From contig CAZRDM010000002.1 in the NCBI GenBank assembly GCA_964598845.1, positions 1-64,000 of the forward strand: 64,000 nucleotides of DNA, given 5' to 3'. The notes under the pieces are model-generated. The model was not told the DNA's origin. It was given only the letters and a program-made list of their open reading frames with translations, and made no database searches. The position numbers were made by a program, and so were the translations under genes. Source of the DNA: FEN-987 sp964598845. Lineage in GTDB: Archaea; Thermoproteota; Bathyarchaeia; 40CM-2-53-6. Below, piece after piece: positions 15,725-23,521 of the stretch (position 1 is its first letter; every line of letters begins with the position of its first letter).

Positions 15725-16657
15725 TTGGTCAGAACTGTGGTCATTGGCGCGATAAACTGGGACGTTAACTTATTTGTGAAAGCCTTCCCGCGTCCCGGCG
15801 AGGAGACCGTCGTGGAGCATGTCACGCGAGTTCCGGGCGGAAAGGCAGGAAATGTCGCGGTTGCTGCCGCAAGGCTCCTTGGACCGAACCAAGTAGCGAT
15901 ACTCGGCGGACTGGGAAAGGATTCCATTGGCTCCGAGCAGGTTAGAATCTTCGAGAAGGAGGGAGTCGCTACGTCAGGATTGAAGTTTGCTGAGGATGTG
16001 GAGTCAGGTCAGGCGTATATCATCATCAATGAGGAGGGTGAGAACGTGATTCATAGCTACCGGGGCGCCAACAAGGCGCTCGCACCAAACGACCTGGACG
16101 ACGCGAAACGGCGTGAATTAGTTTCTAAGTCAACGGTGGTCACGATTCTCGACCCTCCATTTGAAACAGCATTAAAGCTTGCAAGAAACGCGAAACAGCT
16201 GAACAAGATCGTGGTCTGGGACCCAGGAGCGTGGTCCACATTGGGGTTGGAGAAGGTCAGAGAGCTTCTTGAGGAACTGGACTATTTGATACCTAACGAA
16301 TCGGAAATTGAGAACCTAACTGGTACAACGAACTACAACGAGGGTGCTGGCAAGTTGATCGACACCAACCCCACGCTGAAGGTCGTCGCGAAGTTGGGTG
16401 CAAGAGGATGCGTAATGTATGATGCGAAAGGACGAACGGTATCAGAGGCCTTGGACCTGAAATCGCGGGGCTTGAAAGTTCTGAATACGGTTGGATGTGG
16501 AGACGCATTTCTCGGCGCCTTCGTGGCCGCTCTGTGTGAGGGCCGTCCTGATGTGGAAGCGCTCAGATGGGGTAACTACGCTGGAGGACTCAAGGCGACT
16601 AGAGCTGAGACCCGAGGAAGCCCCGACAGAGAGACCCTACTCAGGCTGTTGGCGTAG
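15725..16657 (+). CDS. PfkB-family sugar/nucleoside kinase
   Basis: The 310-residue protein is a ribokinase-type kinase. VPGGKAGNVAVAAARLLG (38-55) is the first PfkB signature, and NTVGCGDAFLGAF near 258-270 is the second, with the catalytic Asp in GCGDAF. Candidate substrates are ribose (released by the nucleoside hydrolase), ribose 1-phosphate (a PfkB protein makes ribose 1,5-bisphosphate in Thermococcus) or a nucleoside. All would connect to the neighbouring RuBisCO/isomerase/PRPP genes. No ATG is available at the N-terminus: TTG 15725 or GTG 15737 is the likely start. It converges on the HAD gene with a 9-bp gap. Confidence 0.85.
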   Translation: MVRTVVIGAINWDVNLFVKAFPRPGEETVVEHVTRVPGGKAGNVAVAAARLLGPNQVAILGGLGKDSIGSEQVRIFEKEGVATSGLKFAEDVESGQAYIIINEEGENVIHSYRGANKALAPNDLDDAKRRELVSKSTVVTILDPPFETALKLARNAKQLNKIVVWDPGAWSTLGLEKVRELLEELDYLIPNESEIENLTGTTNYNEGAGKLIDTNPTLKVVAKLGARGCVMYDAKGRTVSEALDLKSRGLKVLNTVGCGDAFLGAFVAALCEGRPDVEALRWGNYAGGLKATRAETRGSPDRETLLRLLA

Positions 16658-16666
16658 CTTTCAAGG

Positions 16667-17455
16667 TCATGCCACGGAGTCAATGAACGCGAGCGCTTCC
16701 CTCAACGAGTTAATGCGACCATCTGGCCTAATTTCGGAATCTGGAATATGCCTGTCGGCTCTTGCAAGCGAAAACAAAGAACTTCGCCGTCTCCTGAATC
16801 CCTTCGGAACTTCATAATCGAATAGCAGTGCACGCATTCCAGCCTGCTTTGCTCCCCAAATGTCCGCCTCTGGGTCATCGCCAATGTGGATAACCTTGGC
16901 CATGTCTGTTTGAAGCTCGTTCGCTGCCACTTCGAAAATACGCCTGTCGGGCTTCCTCCATCCAATTTCATCGGAGAATACGGTCGCGTCAAAGAACTTT
17001 AGGATTCCACATCTATTCATGAGCTGTCTGAGCGCAATCCCAGGGCTACGACCGGTGTTGCTGATTAGACCCACTTTCTTCACGCGACCGAGCATGCCCT
17101 CTAAGGTGGGTACTGCATCTTCATTCAATCTTGGAGGGAAGCAGAAAATCGGTTCAACATATGCGGTTTGAAGCATCTCGATCGCTCGCGGATCTTGCGG
17201 TAGGCTAACTCTTGCTGCCGAGGCTGTTTCTAAGATCATTCGGATTTGTTCGGTCACGTCTAGGTGCCTTTTGCTCGACCAAATCGATTGGAAACGGGGG
17301 GCAGTCTCCTCATATCCGCGCTGAATATCATGTATCGATAGCTCGATGCCCAATCCAGATAAGACTCCCAAGAGCCCCGTACATCTTGATCTACCACGGG
17401 TCAGATCCAGTTCAGGCTGATCTATGAGGAGTGTTTCCCAGAGGTCGAAGGTCAC
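16667..17455 (-). CDS. HAD-superfamily hydrolase
   Basis: The 262-residue protein has the HAD motifs: DLWETLL at the N-terminus (nucleophile Asp4; the usual second Asp is replaced by the W-E-T sequence), ISNTG (motif II), the Lys in WRKPDRRIF (motif III) and GDDPEADIWGAKQAGM (motif IV). The cap of about 100 residues between motifs I and II is alpha-helical, as in haloacid-dehalogenase or phosphoglycolate-phosphatase types. The substrate is unknown. Phosphoglycolate from the oxygenase side reaction of RuBisCO is an appealing but unproven candidate given the location. Start is GTG 17455. Confidence 0.8.
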   Translation of the reverse strand: MTFDLWETLLIDQPELDLTRGRSRCTGLLGVLSGLGIELSIHDIQRGYEETAPRFQSIWSSKRHLDVTEQIRMILETASAARVSLPQDPRAIEMLQTAYVEPIFCFPPRLNEDAVPTLEGMLGRVKKVGLISNTGRSPGIALRQLMNRCGILKFFDATVFSDEIGWRKPDRRIFEVAANELQTDMAKVIHIGDDPEADIWGAKQAGMRALLFDYEVPKGFRRRRSSLFSLARADRHIPDSEIRPDGRINSLREALAFIDSVA

Positions 17456-17527
17456 GCAGAGGTCGCTGGTGATAATTCCGCACGCTCACAGGGGTCATGC
17501 TAGCTAAAGTAACGTCCGGCACACGTA

Positions 17528-18421
17528 CTATACGAGTCCAGATTTCCTGATGTTTTCAGCGATCAGTGGAGCTACACTAACATAACTTATCGGACTTGGG
17601 ACCGTGTCCGTTGCCACCACGTTCTGAGCACCAGCCTCATAGATCTTGGCCAAAGCGTTTCCGGCCAAGATCGCGTGAGTACAGGCAACATCAATCCGTC
17701 GCGCGCCTTGAGAGAGAAGAACCTTCAAAGCCTCCACTACGGTGCCTCCCGTGCTGATAATGTCATCCACGATCAAGACATCCCGATCCTTAGGGCTAAC
17801 CTTTCTCGGCCGTACCTCGACTCGCTCATCGCCTAGACGCCTCTTCTCGAAGACATCGTAGTCAGTCGATAGCCTCTCAGCGGCTACTCTGGCCCACTGT
17901 TCAGCCTCAGCGTCCGGTCCGATTACCAAGGGCTTGTGAAATGTCCCATTCTTCTTCACGTAATCAACTAGCAGAGGTATTGCTGAGAGATTGTGGGCAG
18001 GGATCTTGAATACGTCGGAGTGTTTCAGAACCCTATGTTCATGCATGTCGATTGTATAGATCTGGTCCGTCCCAACGTTCTGGATGAGTTTGCTCACTGT
18101 CCCAAAACTCAAGGCTTCTCCCGGACTGAACCGCTCATCCTGTCTGGCGTAGGCAAAGTATGGGATGAAGCTCACGACTCTCTTTGCGCCAAGACCTTTC
18201 AGCGTATCGACCAACAGGAGGTATTCGAAAAGCAGTTCGTCAGGCACGTGATGGATCGATTGAATAACAACCACGTCTTGTCCACTTACGTCCTCAACAA
18301 CCCTGAGATATTTCTCTCCGTCAGGGAAACGCCGGATCTCGAGTCTACCGGTCTTCAGGCCAAGTTCTCGGCAGACTCTAGACGCAAGTGCTTCAGAGGT
18401 CGAACCCCCGAATAGAATCAA
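17528..18421 (-). CDS. prs: Ribose-phosphate pyrophosphokinase (PRPP synthetase)
   Basis: The 297-residue protein makes phosphoribosyl pyrophosphate from ribose 5-phosphate and ATP, the precursor of nucleotides, His and Trp. RFPDGEKYLRV, the flexible-loop segment AYARQDERF, the metal-binding DMHEHR and the PRPP-binding DVLIVDDIISTGGT are all present. Length near 300 fits archaeal class enzymes. The start is a TTG at 18421, with a TATA box about 40 bases upstream. Its placement by the nucleoside hydrolase, PfkB kinase and isomerase genes makes sense as ribose recycling. Confidence 0.95.
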   Translation of the reverse strand: MILFGGSTSEALASRVCRELGLKTGRLEIRRFPDGEKYLRVVEDVSGQDVVVIQSIHHVPDELLFEYLLLVDTLKGLGAKRVVSFIPYFAYARQDERFSPGEALSFGTVSKLIQNVGTDQIYTIDMHEHRVLKHSDVFKIPAHNLSAIPLLVDYVKKNGTFHKPLVIGPDAEAEQWARVAAERLSTDYDVFEKRRLGDERVEVRPRKVSPKDRDVLIVDDIISTGGTVVEALKVLLSQGARRIDVACTHAILAGNALAKIYEAGAQNVVATDTVPSPISYVSVAPLIAENIRKSGLV

Positions 18422-18457
18422 TTCGCTTAACCCGACTGTGAGCCGTATTCAGTCGCC

Positions 18458-18466
18458 AAATAAAAC
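18458..18466 (-). promoter_or_regulatory. TATA box of prs
   Basis: GTTTTATTT on the minus strand lies about 40 bases before the prs start. It falls inside the longest possible reading frame of the divergent phosphatase, arguing that the latter starts further in, at 18549. Confidence 0.45.
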
Positions 18467-18548
18467 ATGCGCGGACCTACTCCGATCTACCAATGAACGT
18501 TCAACTCTCAAGCGTCTCAACAACATCTTGAAAATCGTTCATCTCTTG

Positions 18549-19538
18549 ATGACCGCGTCAACGCTGCTTGTTGCCATATCTGCGGGGTTTGTGCTAGTCG
18601 GCCTCTTAGTTCTAGTAACAGAAACCTTAGAATCAATGCTCGCCAGAGGTCAAACTGCTTTGGTGGATGGCTCCAAGTGGGATAGCGATTCAACCCCAAT
18701 CAATGGTGATTCGGAAGTGGAAATCGAAGCAAGAGCCTTGTTGATCGCCGAGCGTGCAGCAGAAGAAGCTGGCAAGTTGCTTCTGAAGATATTTCGTGGT
18801 TCAAGGCTGTCCGTATGGCCGAAGCATGATTATGCGGGAAGTCTTGTAACCAATGCTGACAGGGAAGCTGAACGCCTAATCGTTTCTCACATTCGTCGTA
18901 GCGGAATAAAGAGCACAGTCATCTCGGAGGAAGCCGGGAGACTCAGCTTTGGATATGACAGCATTGTTTGGGCTGTGGACCCACTCGACGGCACACTCAA
19001 TTATGTTAAACGAATTCCATACTTCGCGGTTTCCATAGGAGTGCTCATCGACCACAAGACTATTGCAGGCGTAATCTACAATCCCATCTTGGATGAAATG
19101 TTCACCGCCCGCAGAGACGAGGGTGCTCGCCTCAACGATACAGAAATCCATGTCTCAACCAAGAAGACACTCAGAAATGCCTCACTCATTTTAGAATGGT
19201 GGGAACCTGAACCGCTAATACCCGATCCTCTAGATTTGGAGAGACGCCTTTACCGTTTCACTCGAAGGTTACGATCTCCGGGCAGCGTAGCACTTAACCT
19301 CTGCTCCGTTGCATCGGGCCGATTCGACGGATCAGTCACGGTGTTCCAAAAATCTCCAATCTATGAGACCGCCGCGGGGTGCTTGATCGTTCAGGAAGCC
19401 CGCGGAAAAGTGACGAACTCTTCGGGAGGAAGCTGGGAAGATTTCTCAGGGTCGATCATAGCGGGGGGAGAGCAGATACACAGCAAGCTGCTGTCGTTGG
19501 TGCGTGAGCTCGCACATAAGCAACCAATTCAACTATAG
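18549..19538 (+). CDS. suhB: Membrane-anchored inositol monophosphatase-family protein
   Basis: The catalytic part is an IMPase/archaeal FBPase-type phosphatase: the metal-binding Glu in VISEEAG, then AVDPLDGTLNY, and the C-terminal AAGCLIVQEARG. The last motif is normally W-D-x-A-A-G. Here it is Y-E-T-A-A-G, so a metal-ligand Asp is Glu. Before the domain is a hydrophobic helix, TASTLLVAISAGFVLVGLLV, and a linker of about 45 residues, which would anchor the enzyme at the membrane. I chose ATG 18549 (329 residues) because an earlier GTG at 18438 collides with the prs promoter. ATG 18636 would remove the helix. It converges with dnaJ by a few bases of overlap. Confidence 0.75.
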   Translation: MTASTLLVAISAGFVLVGLLVLVTETLESMLARGQTALVDGSKWDSDSTPINGDSEVEIEARALLIAERAAEEAGKLLLKIFRGSRLSVWPKHDYAGSLVTNADREAERLIVSHIRRSGIKSTVISEEAGRLSFGYDSIVWAVDPLDGTLNYVKRIPYFAVSIGVLIDHKTIAGVIYNPILDEMFTARRDEGARLNDTEIHVSTKKTLRNASLILEWWEPEPLIPDPLDLERRLYRFTRRLRSPGSVALNLCSVASGRFDGSVTVFQKSPIYETAAGCLIVQEARGKVTNSSGGSWEDFSGSIIAGGEQIHSKLLSLVRELAHKQPIQL

Positions 19539-20624
19539 CCCTTCCCGGGCGAGCTCTTGGATTAGTTCGCGCTGCTTGGAACTCAGTCTTGTGGGTGTTC
19601 TCACTTGAACGTAAACAATCTCGTCTCCTCGGTCCCCGTTGCGAAGAGCGGGCATTCCCTTCTTTCGTAGCCTGAAGGAAGCGCCACCTTGGGTTCCAGG
19701 CGGTATCATGATTTTAGCTGGTCCATCCAACGTCTGCACTTCCAACTCTCCTCCTAATACAGCCTTAGAGAACGGTATATTCACACGGCAGAGCAAGTCG
19801 TTGCCTTCGCGCCTGAATATTTCATGAGGCCTCACGTGGACCATGACATACAAATTTCCTTTGGGGCCGTTTCCGTCAGGAGGTGCATCGCCTTCTCCAC
19901 GTAGTACTAGTTCTGATCCAGTGTCAACGCCAGCTGGAATCTTCAGGCTGATGCGTCTGCGGCGCTCGACGATGCCGTTCCCGTGACATACCGAGCAGGG
20001 TCGTTCGATTATGACAGCGCGCCCGCGACATTTGCGGCACGGCTCTATGCGGGCGAAGTGCATGAATCCTGAGACCTGTACATGTTGAATTTGACCGGTG
20101 CCCTGACACTCCGGACATTTCTTGAGCGAGGTGCCAGGTTTGGCTCCTGAGCCGTTGCATTCTGAACACCGTTCACTCCTAGGCACGTCAATTTCTGTAG
20201 CTAGCCCCGAATACGCCTGCTCCAACGATATCTCCAGATCGTAGCGGATGTCTTGACCACGAGCCTGCCGACTGGCGCGTCGCCCGCCGCCGAAGAACAT
20301 GTCGAAGATCGAGTCAAATCCGCCGAAACCGAAGCCTAGATCTCGGAAGATCTCGTCGAAATCCACTCCGCGGAATATGTCCTCAGGCGTATACCTGGCG
20401 CCAATTCCAGCGTGGCCGAAGCGGTCGTATTGCACTCGCTTTTCATCGTCTGACAGAATCGCATACGCTTCGGAGATTTCCTTGAACTTCTCCTCGGCAT
20501 CAGCTGACTTATTCCTGTCCGGATGATACTTCAGTGCTAGTCTTCGATAGGTATTCTTGATTTCGTCCTTGCTGGCAGTACGCTGCACCCCGAGTATGTC
20601 GTAGTAGTCACGTTTATCTGGCAA
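19533..20624 (-). CDS. dnaJ: Chaperone DnaJ (Hsp40)
   Basis: The 363-residue type I J-protein stimulates the DnaK ATPase and delivers unfolded clients. The J domain (5-70) contains YHPDRN. A Gly/Phe-rich region follows, with IFRGVDFDEIFRDLGFGFGG. The zinc region holds four CxxC repeats, CSECNGSG, CPECQGTG, CRKCRGRA and CSVCHGNG; the third has lost the usual final Gly. Then comes the beta-rich substrate-binding part. It is the last gene of grpE-dnaK-dnaJ, 25 bp after dnaK. Its 3' end overlaps the convergent phosphatase gene by six bases. Confidence 0.95.
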   Translation of the reverse strand: MPDKRDYYDILGVQRTASKDEIKNTYRRLALKYHPDRNKSADAEEKFKEISEAYAILSDDEKRVQYDRFGHAGIGARYTPEDIFRGVDFDEIFRDLGFGFGGFDSIFDMFFGGGRRASRQARGQDIRYDLEISLEQAYSGLATEIDVPRSERCSECNGSGAKPGTSLKKCPECQGTGQIQHVQVSGFMHFARIEPCRKCRGRAVIIERPCSVCHGNGIVERRRRISLKIPAGVDTGSELVLRGEGDAPPDGNGPKGNLYVMVHVRPHEIFRREGNDLLCRVNIPFSKAVLGGELEVQTLDGPAKIMIPPGTQGGASFRLRKKGMPALRNGDRGDEIVYVQVRTPTRLSSKQRELIQELAREGL

Positions 20625-20649
20625 GTGTTATCTGCCGCAATGTCAGTGT

Positions 20650-22512
20650 CTACTTCTTGTCGTCAACTACCTTGTAATCTACATCGACAGGGCCGTCTTT
20701 CGAATCCTTCTTTTCAGCTTGTGTATCGGTTGCTGCTTTTTGCTGAGCCACCTGTTGGTAGGCCGCTGCTCCAACTTCCTGTAAGATCTTCTGCAAGGCC
20801 TCTAACCTCTGCTTAATCAGCGCCACGTCCTTTCCGGCCAGCGCTTCTCGCAATTCAGATGCAGCCTTAGTCAGTCGCTCAGACTGTTCCTTTGAGATCT
20901 TACCCGAGAGCTCCCTGACCAACCTCTCAGCGTTGTAAACAGCGCTATCGGCGATATTGCGGAGCTCAGCTTCCTCCCTCCGCTTCTGATCCTGAGCAGC
21001 GAACTGTTGAGCTTCCTTTACCATGCGTTCGATTTCTTCCTTGGACAGTTTCTTCGATGCGGTTATAGTGATCTTCTGTTCTCTACTGGTGGCGAGATCC
21101 TTCGCAGCTGCGTTCAGAATCCCATTTGCGTCTATGTCAAACGTCACTTCGATCTGTGGGACTCCTCGCGGAGCAGGCGGGATGCCTGTGAGGTTGAACA
21201 TTCCTAGGGAAACATTGTCAGCCGCCATCGGTCTTTCTCCTTGCAGCACATGGACTGTGACCGTTTCTTGGAAATCTGCGGCCGTCGAGAAAATTTGACC
21301 GCGTCTCGTCGGTATCGTGGTGTTTCTCTCAATTATCCGTGTGAACACGCCCCCTAGAGTCTCGACGCCTAGTGACAGCGGAGTGACATCGAGAAGCAGT
21401 AGGTCGCGAACCTCGCCAGCGATCACTCCAGCCTGTATGGCCGCACCCGTAGCGACGCATTCCATGGGATCGATGCCCCTCTCCGCTACCTTGCCCGTGT
21501 ACTCTTCAACGAATCTCCGAACAATGGGCATACGCGTTGGTCCGCCGACTAAGATTATCTTGTCAACGTCTTTTGGAGTGAGCTTGGCATCCTCGAGCGC
21601 TCGCTCCATTGGACCACGGCAGCGGTCGATGATGGAACGAACAAGCTCTTCCAAGTTCGCACGTGTTAAAGTCATGCTCAGGTGCTTTGGTCCTGAAGCG
21701 TCAGCAGTAACGAAGGGCAAGTTCATGTCTGTTGTGAGAACGGTAGAGAGCTCGATCTTGGCCTTCTCAACAGCTTCGCGAATTCTCTGGATGGCCACCT
21801 TGTCATTCCGGAGGTCCATGCCGTTGCTACGTTCAAAATCTTCAGCAACATAGTCAACGAGAACATTGTCCATATCCGTCCCGCCCAGCTGTGTGTCTCC
21901 GCTTGTTGAGAGAACCTCGAAGACAGGCGGTTCCTTTGGGTCAGGGCGGCCGACTTCCATCATGGTCACGTCTAGAGTTCCCCCTCCAAAGTCGAAGACC
22001 ATGATCTTCAGTTCCTTCTCTGCCCTGTCGAGACCATAGGCCAAGGCGGCTGCTGTGGGCTCGTTGATTATTCTCTTAACGTCAAGTCCCGCTATGGCTC
22101 CAGCGTCCTTCGTTGCCTGTCGCTGATTGTCATTGAAATAGGCTGGGACAGAGATGATAGCCTGTTCAACCTTGTCTCCCAAGAAAGCTTCAGCATCACG
22201 CCTTATCTTTTGAAGTATGAAAGCAGAGATTTGCTCGGGAGTATATTCCTTGCCAAAGACTTGGACTTTATAGTCGGTACCCATCTTTCGTTTTATTGCA
22301 TAGACAGTTCCCTCAGGGTTGGAAACCGCCTGCCGTCTGGCAGGCTCGCCAACCAGAAGTTGCCCGTCCTTGGTAAAGGCTACATACGATGGAAACGCCT
22401 TGCCACCCAGTGTTGTACCTTCAGCACTCGGAATAATTGTAGGGCGACCAGCAATCACCGCGGCTGCAGCCGAGTTGCTGGTCCCAAGGTCAATTCCTAT
22501 GATCTTCGGCAA
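20650..22512 (-). CDS. dnaK: Chaperone DnaK (Hsp70)
   Basis: The Hsp70 ATPase begins with KIIGIDLGTSNSA, and VPAYFNDNQRQATKDAG, IFDFGGGTLDVT-like and ILVGGPTRMP motifs follow. The substrate-binding domain and lid complete a protein of about 620 residues. I place the start at TTG 22512, directly before PKIIGIDLG and six bases after AGGGGGT, a strong ribosome site. An in-frame ATG at 22581 would add 23 unusual residues. DnaK, with GrpE upstream and DnaJ downstream, refolds proteins. In archaea this system was acquired from bacteria and is found mainly in mesophiles and moderate thermophiles. Confidence 0.95.
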   Translation of the reverse strand: MPKIIGIDLGTSNSAAAAVIAGRPTIIPSAEGTTLGGKAFPSYVAFTKDGQLLVGEPARRQAVSNPEGTVYAIKRKMGTDYKVQVFGKEYTPEQISAFILQKIRRDAEAFLGDKVEQAIISVPAYFNDNQRQATKDAGAIAGLDVKRIINEPTAAALAYGLDRAEKELKIMVFDFGGGTLDVTMMEVGRPDPKEPPVFEVLSTSGDTQLGGTDMDNVLVDYVAEDFERSNGMDLRNDKVAIQRIREAVEKAKIELSTVLTTDMNLPFVTADASGPKHLSMTLTRANLEELVRSIIDRCRGPMERALEDAKLTPKDVDKIILVGGPTRMPIVRRFVEEYTGKVAERGIDPMECVATGAAIQAGVIAGEVRDLLLLDVTPLSLGVETLGGVFTRIIERNTTIPTRRGQIFSTAADFQETVTVHVLQGERPMAADNVSLGMFNLTGIPPAPRGVPQIEVTFDIDANGILNAAAKDLATSREQKITITASKKLSKEEIERMVKEAQQFAAQDQKRREEAELRNIADSAVYNAERLVRELSGKISKEQSERLTKAASELREALAGKDVALIKQRLEALQKILQEVGAAAYQQVAQQKAATDTQAEKKDSKDGPVDVDYKVVDDKK

Positions 22513-22635
22513 GGATAACCCCCTGATGGATATGGATTGGCGTGACATTTTCTGGGAAAGAAGAAATGAATTCAAAAACATTATGGGAACTCGCTGCGCT
22601 GGTCAATTCCGCTCTACTCTGCGAGCGCAAACAGC

Positions 22636-23238
22636 CTAATGCCGCTTTGGGTTCTCGACTTCTTTCTGTCTTGAAGCTCCTCGCTTGCTAACCACAACCA
22701 GGCTCGGTCTGATGACTTTCCCATTAAGAAGATACCCCTTCCGAATCTCCTGTACAATCGTATTCTCAGGTGTATCATCCTTTTCCACAAAGCTGACGAC
22801 TTCATGCCTCTCAAGATCAAGTTGTCCCACAGCCACGATCTCTTCAAGCCCCTCAGTGTGAAGAATCTCCATAAACTGCTTGAGAAGCATCCTCAAGCCC
22901 ACCGCGATCTCCTCTGGCGGGAGTTGCCTGTTTGACTGAGCCATTTCGCTCGCTTGATTCAGGGCGTCGAGAATGGGCAGAAGTTTCAGGAGTACCCCCT
23001 CAGAGGCCTGTCTGGTTACAGCCTCGACCTGCCGCCTAGTGATCTTCTGAAGATTCTCCATATCGGCCTGCAAGCGTTTCAGTCGGTCCAGATACTCTGC
23101 TGCCTTCCTTTCGCTCTGTTCCTTTTCCCTAACTAGTTGATCCATTTCCATGCGGAACTGTTCAATGAAGTCCAATGGCTGCTCTGTCGAATTGGCCCTT
23201 GATTTCTGTCTTGGCTCCGTTTGCAAGCGACAGACCAC
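22636..23238 (-). CDS. grpE: Nucleotide exchange factor GrpE
   Basis: The 200-residue protein has the long N-terminal coiled coil (EYLDRLKRLQADMENLQK) and the C-terminal beta domain with HEVVSFVEKDD and the QEIRKGYLLNGKVIRPSLV signature of GrpE. It exchanges ADP for ATP on DnaK. It is the first gene of the operon, GTG start. CTTAAAG about 35 bases upstream could be its TATA box. The heat-shock palindrome of htpX and the thermosome gene is not found in front of it. Confidence 0.93.
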   Translation of the reverse strand: MVCRLQTEPRQKSRANSTEQPLDFIEQFRMEMDQLVREKEQSERKAAEYLDRLKRLQADMENLQKITRRQVEAVTRQASEGVLLKLLPILDALNQASEMAQSNRQLPPEEIAVGLRMLLKQFMEILHTEGLEEIVAVGQLDLERHEVVSFVEKDDTPENTIVQEIRKGYLLNGKVIRPSLVVVSKRGASRQKEVENPKRH

Positions 23239-23521
23239 GGCGATTATTGTGAAGCCTGATCAGTTCGTCTTTAAGCACACTTTTTTCTCCTTCGGTAGAT
23301 TACCAAGACGAATAGTAGCTTTGCACTTTTCCTGTGCTCGGATGAAAAGTAAGTGTCCAACTCCAAGACCACCTTAGCTCAACGAACGCCCTCGAGAAAA
23401 CAAGCGACACCGCAGGAGTAACGAGCCCATGAACTAGGACCACGACTGATCGTGATACTCATATTCTCGTTTTCCCATACTGAACAGTTTCCGGACAATT
23501 GGATTAGATTGGTGGCATATC
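23239..23521. other. Intergenic region between divergent grpE and SNF2 genes
   Basis: This stretch holds promoters for both directions (CTTAAAG near 23271-23277 for grpE). No RNA gene or protein frame with support was seen. Confidence 0.35.

Noticed and set aside
23295..23306. GGTA-N3-TACC inverted repeat near the grpE promoter
   Set aside because: Its half-sites face the opposite way to GTTACC-N3-GGTAAC, and only one half-site fits the candidate heat-shock operator, so I do not count it as a copy.
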